Positions 26,888 to 27,154 of a DNA stretch of 27,154 nucleotides are shown here, in pieces. Within the stretch, counting starts at the first letter, position 1; the number at the start of each line of letters is the position of its first letter. This DNA is from a virus. The notes below the pieces were generated by a model. The model ran no database searches and was not told where the DNA came from. It saw nothing but the letters and a program-made list of their open reading frames with translations. The stretch is from the IMG/VR virus record IMGVR_UViG_3300046534_001152, positions 1-27,154 of that record; one strand, given 5' to 3'. A program made the position numbers and the translations under genes.

Positions 26888-27154
26888 TACCGCCCTGCAC
26901 TCGCAATAGCAAGGTCAACTAGTGGAGCTTTTCGCTGATTGTCGGTTATTATCTGATCCATTTTATCAATGAGCTCTGCTTGTTGTCGTTGTTGTTCTTG
27001 CTGCTGGTTATTATTGCTCTGATTGCCGCCTTGCACAACCGCTAAATTATTTCGGGCCTCAATGAGTCGACGCGCCGCCGCTTCTGTCGAGCCTTGAACC
27101 CCTGTTATGCCCCCTTGAATCAATCTTAGAGCTCTATTCGCATCAGCACCAAGA
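26887..27154 (-). CDS. C-terminal part of a large virion protein, partial
   Basis: The frame stays open to the right edge (89 codons, LGADANRALRLIQGGITGVQ...), so the gene begins outside the window. It ends with a glutamine/asparagine-rich, flexible stretch (GGNQSNNNQQQEQQRQQAEL) and DKMDQIITDNQRKAPLVDLA. A TTG at 27123 is not needed as a start. Such tails occur in tape-measure or internal virion proteins; which one cannot be said here. Confidence 0.6.
   Translation of the reverse strand, partial: LGADANRALRLIQGGITGVQGSTEAAARRLIEARNNLAVVQGGNQSNNNQQQEQQRQQAELIDKMDQIITDNQRKAPLVDLAIASAGR

Noticed and set aside
1-27154. CRISPR array, insertion sequence or integrase
   Set aside because: No regularly spaced direct repeats, transposase motifs or tyrosine/serine recombinase frames are visible in the window.

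Overview
The window is a stretch of a tailed bacteriophage or prophage genome. Evidence is the dense packing of small genes, phage replication genes (O/P type), a lambda-type recombination exonuclease, two orphan DNA methyltransferases, a YopX-family protein, an endolysin/holin/spanin lysis set and several large tail genes. Moderate to low GC, Shine-Dalgarno leaders of the GGAG/GAGG type and the family resemblances suggest a gammaproteobacterial, probably aquatic or marine, host. That host assignment is inference. No integrase, CI-type repressor, terminase or capsid gene is visible, so lifestyle cannot be decided from this window.

Layout. (1) From 1 to 6221, all genes run leftward. A Cro/YdaS-like DNA-binding protein (6221) heads the operon, followed by a terminator-like hairpin and a string of small unknown genes (one broken by an in-frame amber codon). 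A DNA methyltransferase, a tandem pair of paralogous small genes, a HTH-like protein, an O-type replication initiator and a P-type helicase loader (running off the left edge) complete it. The O gene carries a phased cluster of GTTAG/CTAAC motifs next to a purine/pyrimidine tract and an AT-rich stretch, a good candidate origin. (2) From 6222 to 6311 is the divergent control region, with an imperfect 24-bp palindrome. (3) From 6312 to 16922, all genes run rightward. This early/middle operon contains many small unknown proteins, a partner protein plus lambda-exonuclease-family recombinase, YopX, cysteine-rich proteins and a beta-type DNA methylase. It includes two poorly coding stretches (7858-8338 and 8564-8816) rich in hairpins and SD-led three-codon mini-ORFs, and several striking inverted repeats. 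(4) At 16921-16969 a bidirectional terminator separates this operon from (5) the leftward late operon (27154 to 16966). In transcription order that operon holds the end of a large virion protein, a 755-aa tail protein, two further tail/baseplate proteins, a fibre-like protein with a signal peptide, a secreted DNase I-like (EEP) enzyme, a terminator, membrane proteins, an M15 endolysin, a holin candidate, an overlapping Rz/Rz1-like spanin pair and a membrane-anchored protein faintly resembling nucleoside hydrolases.

The leftward early operon would initiate replication (O/P at its candidate origin) and the rightward operon would supply recombination, DNA modification and host-takeover functions. 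The late operon makes the tail and lyses the cell. The least ordinary parts are the exported EEP enzyme and signal-peptide fibre inside the late operon, the mini-ORF/structured-RNA region, the 52-nt hairpin at 11672-11723, and the repeated TAACCGCCCATRGGG leader element.
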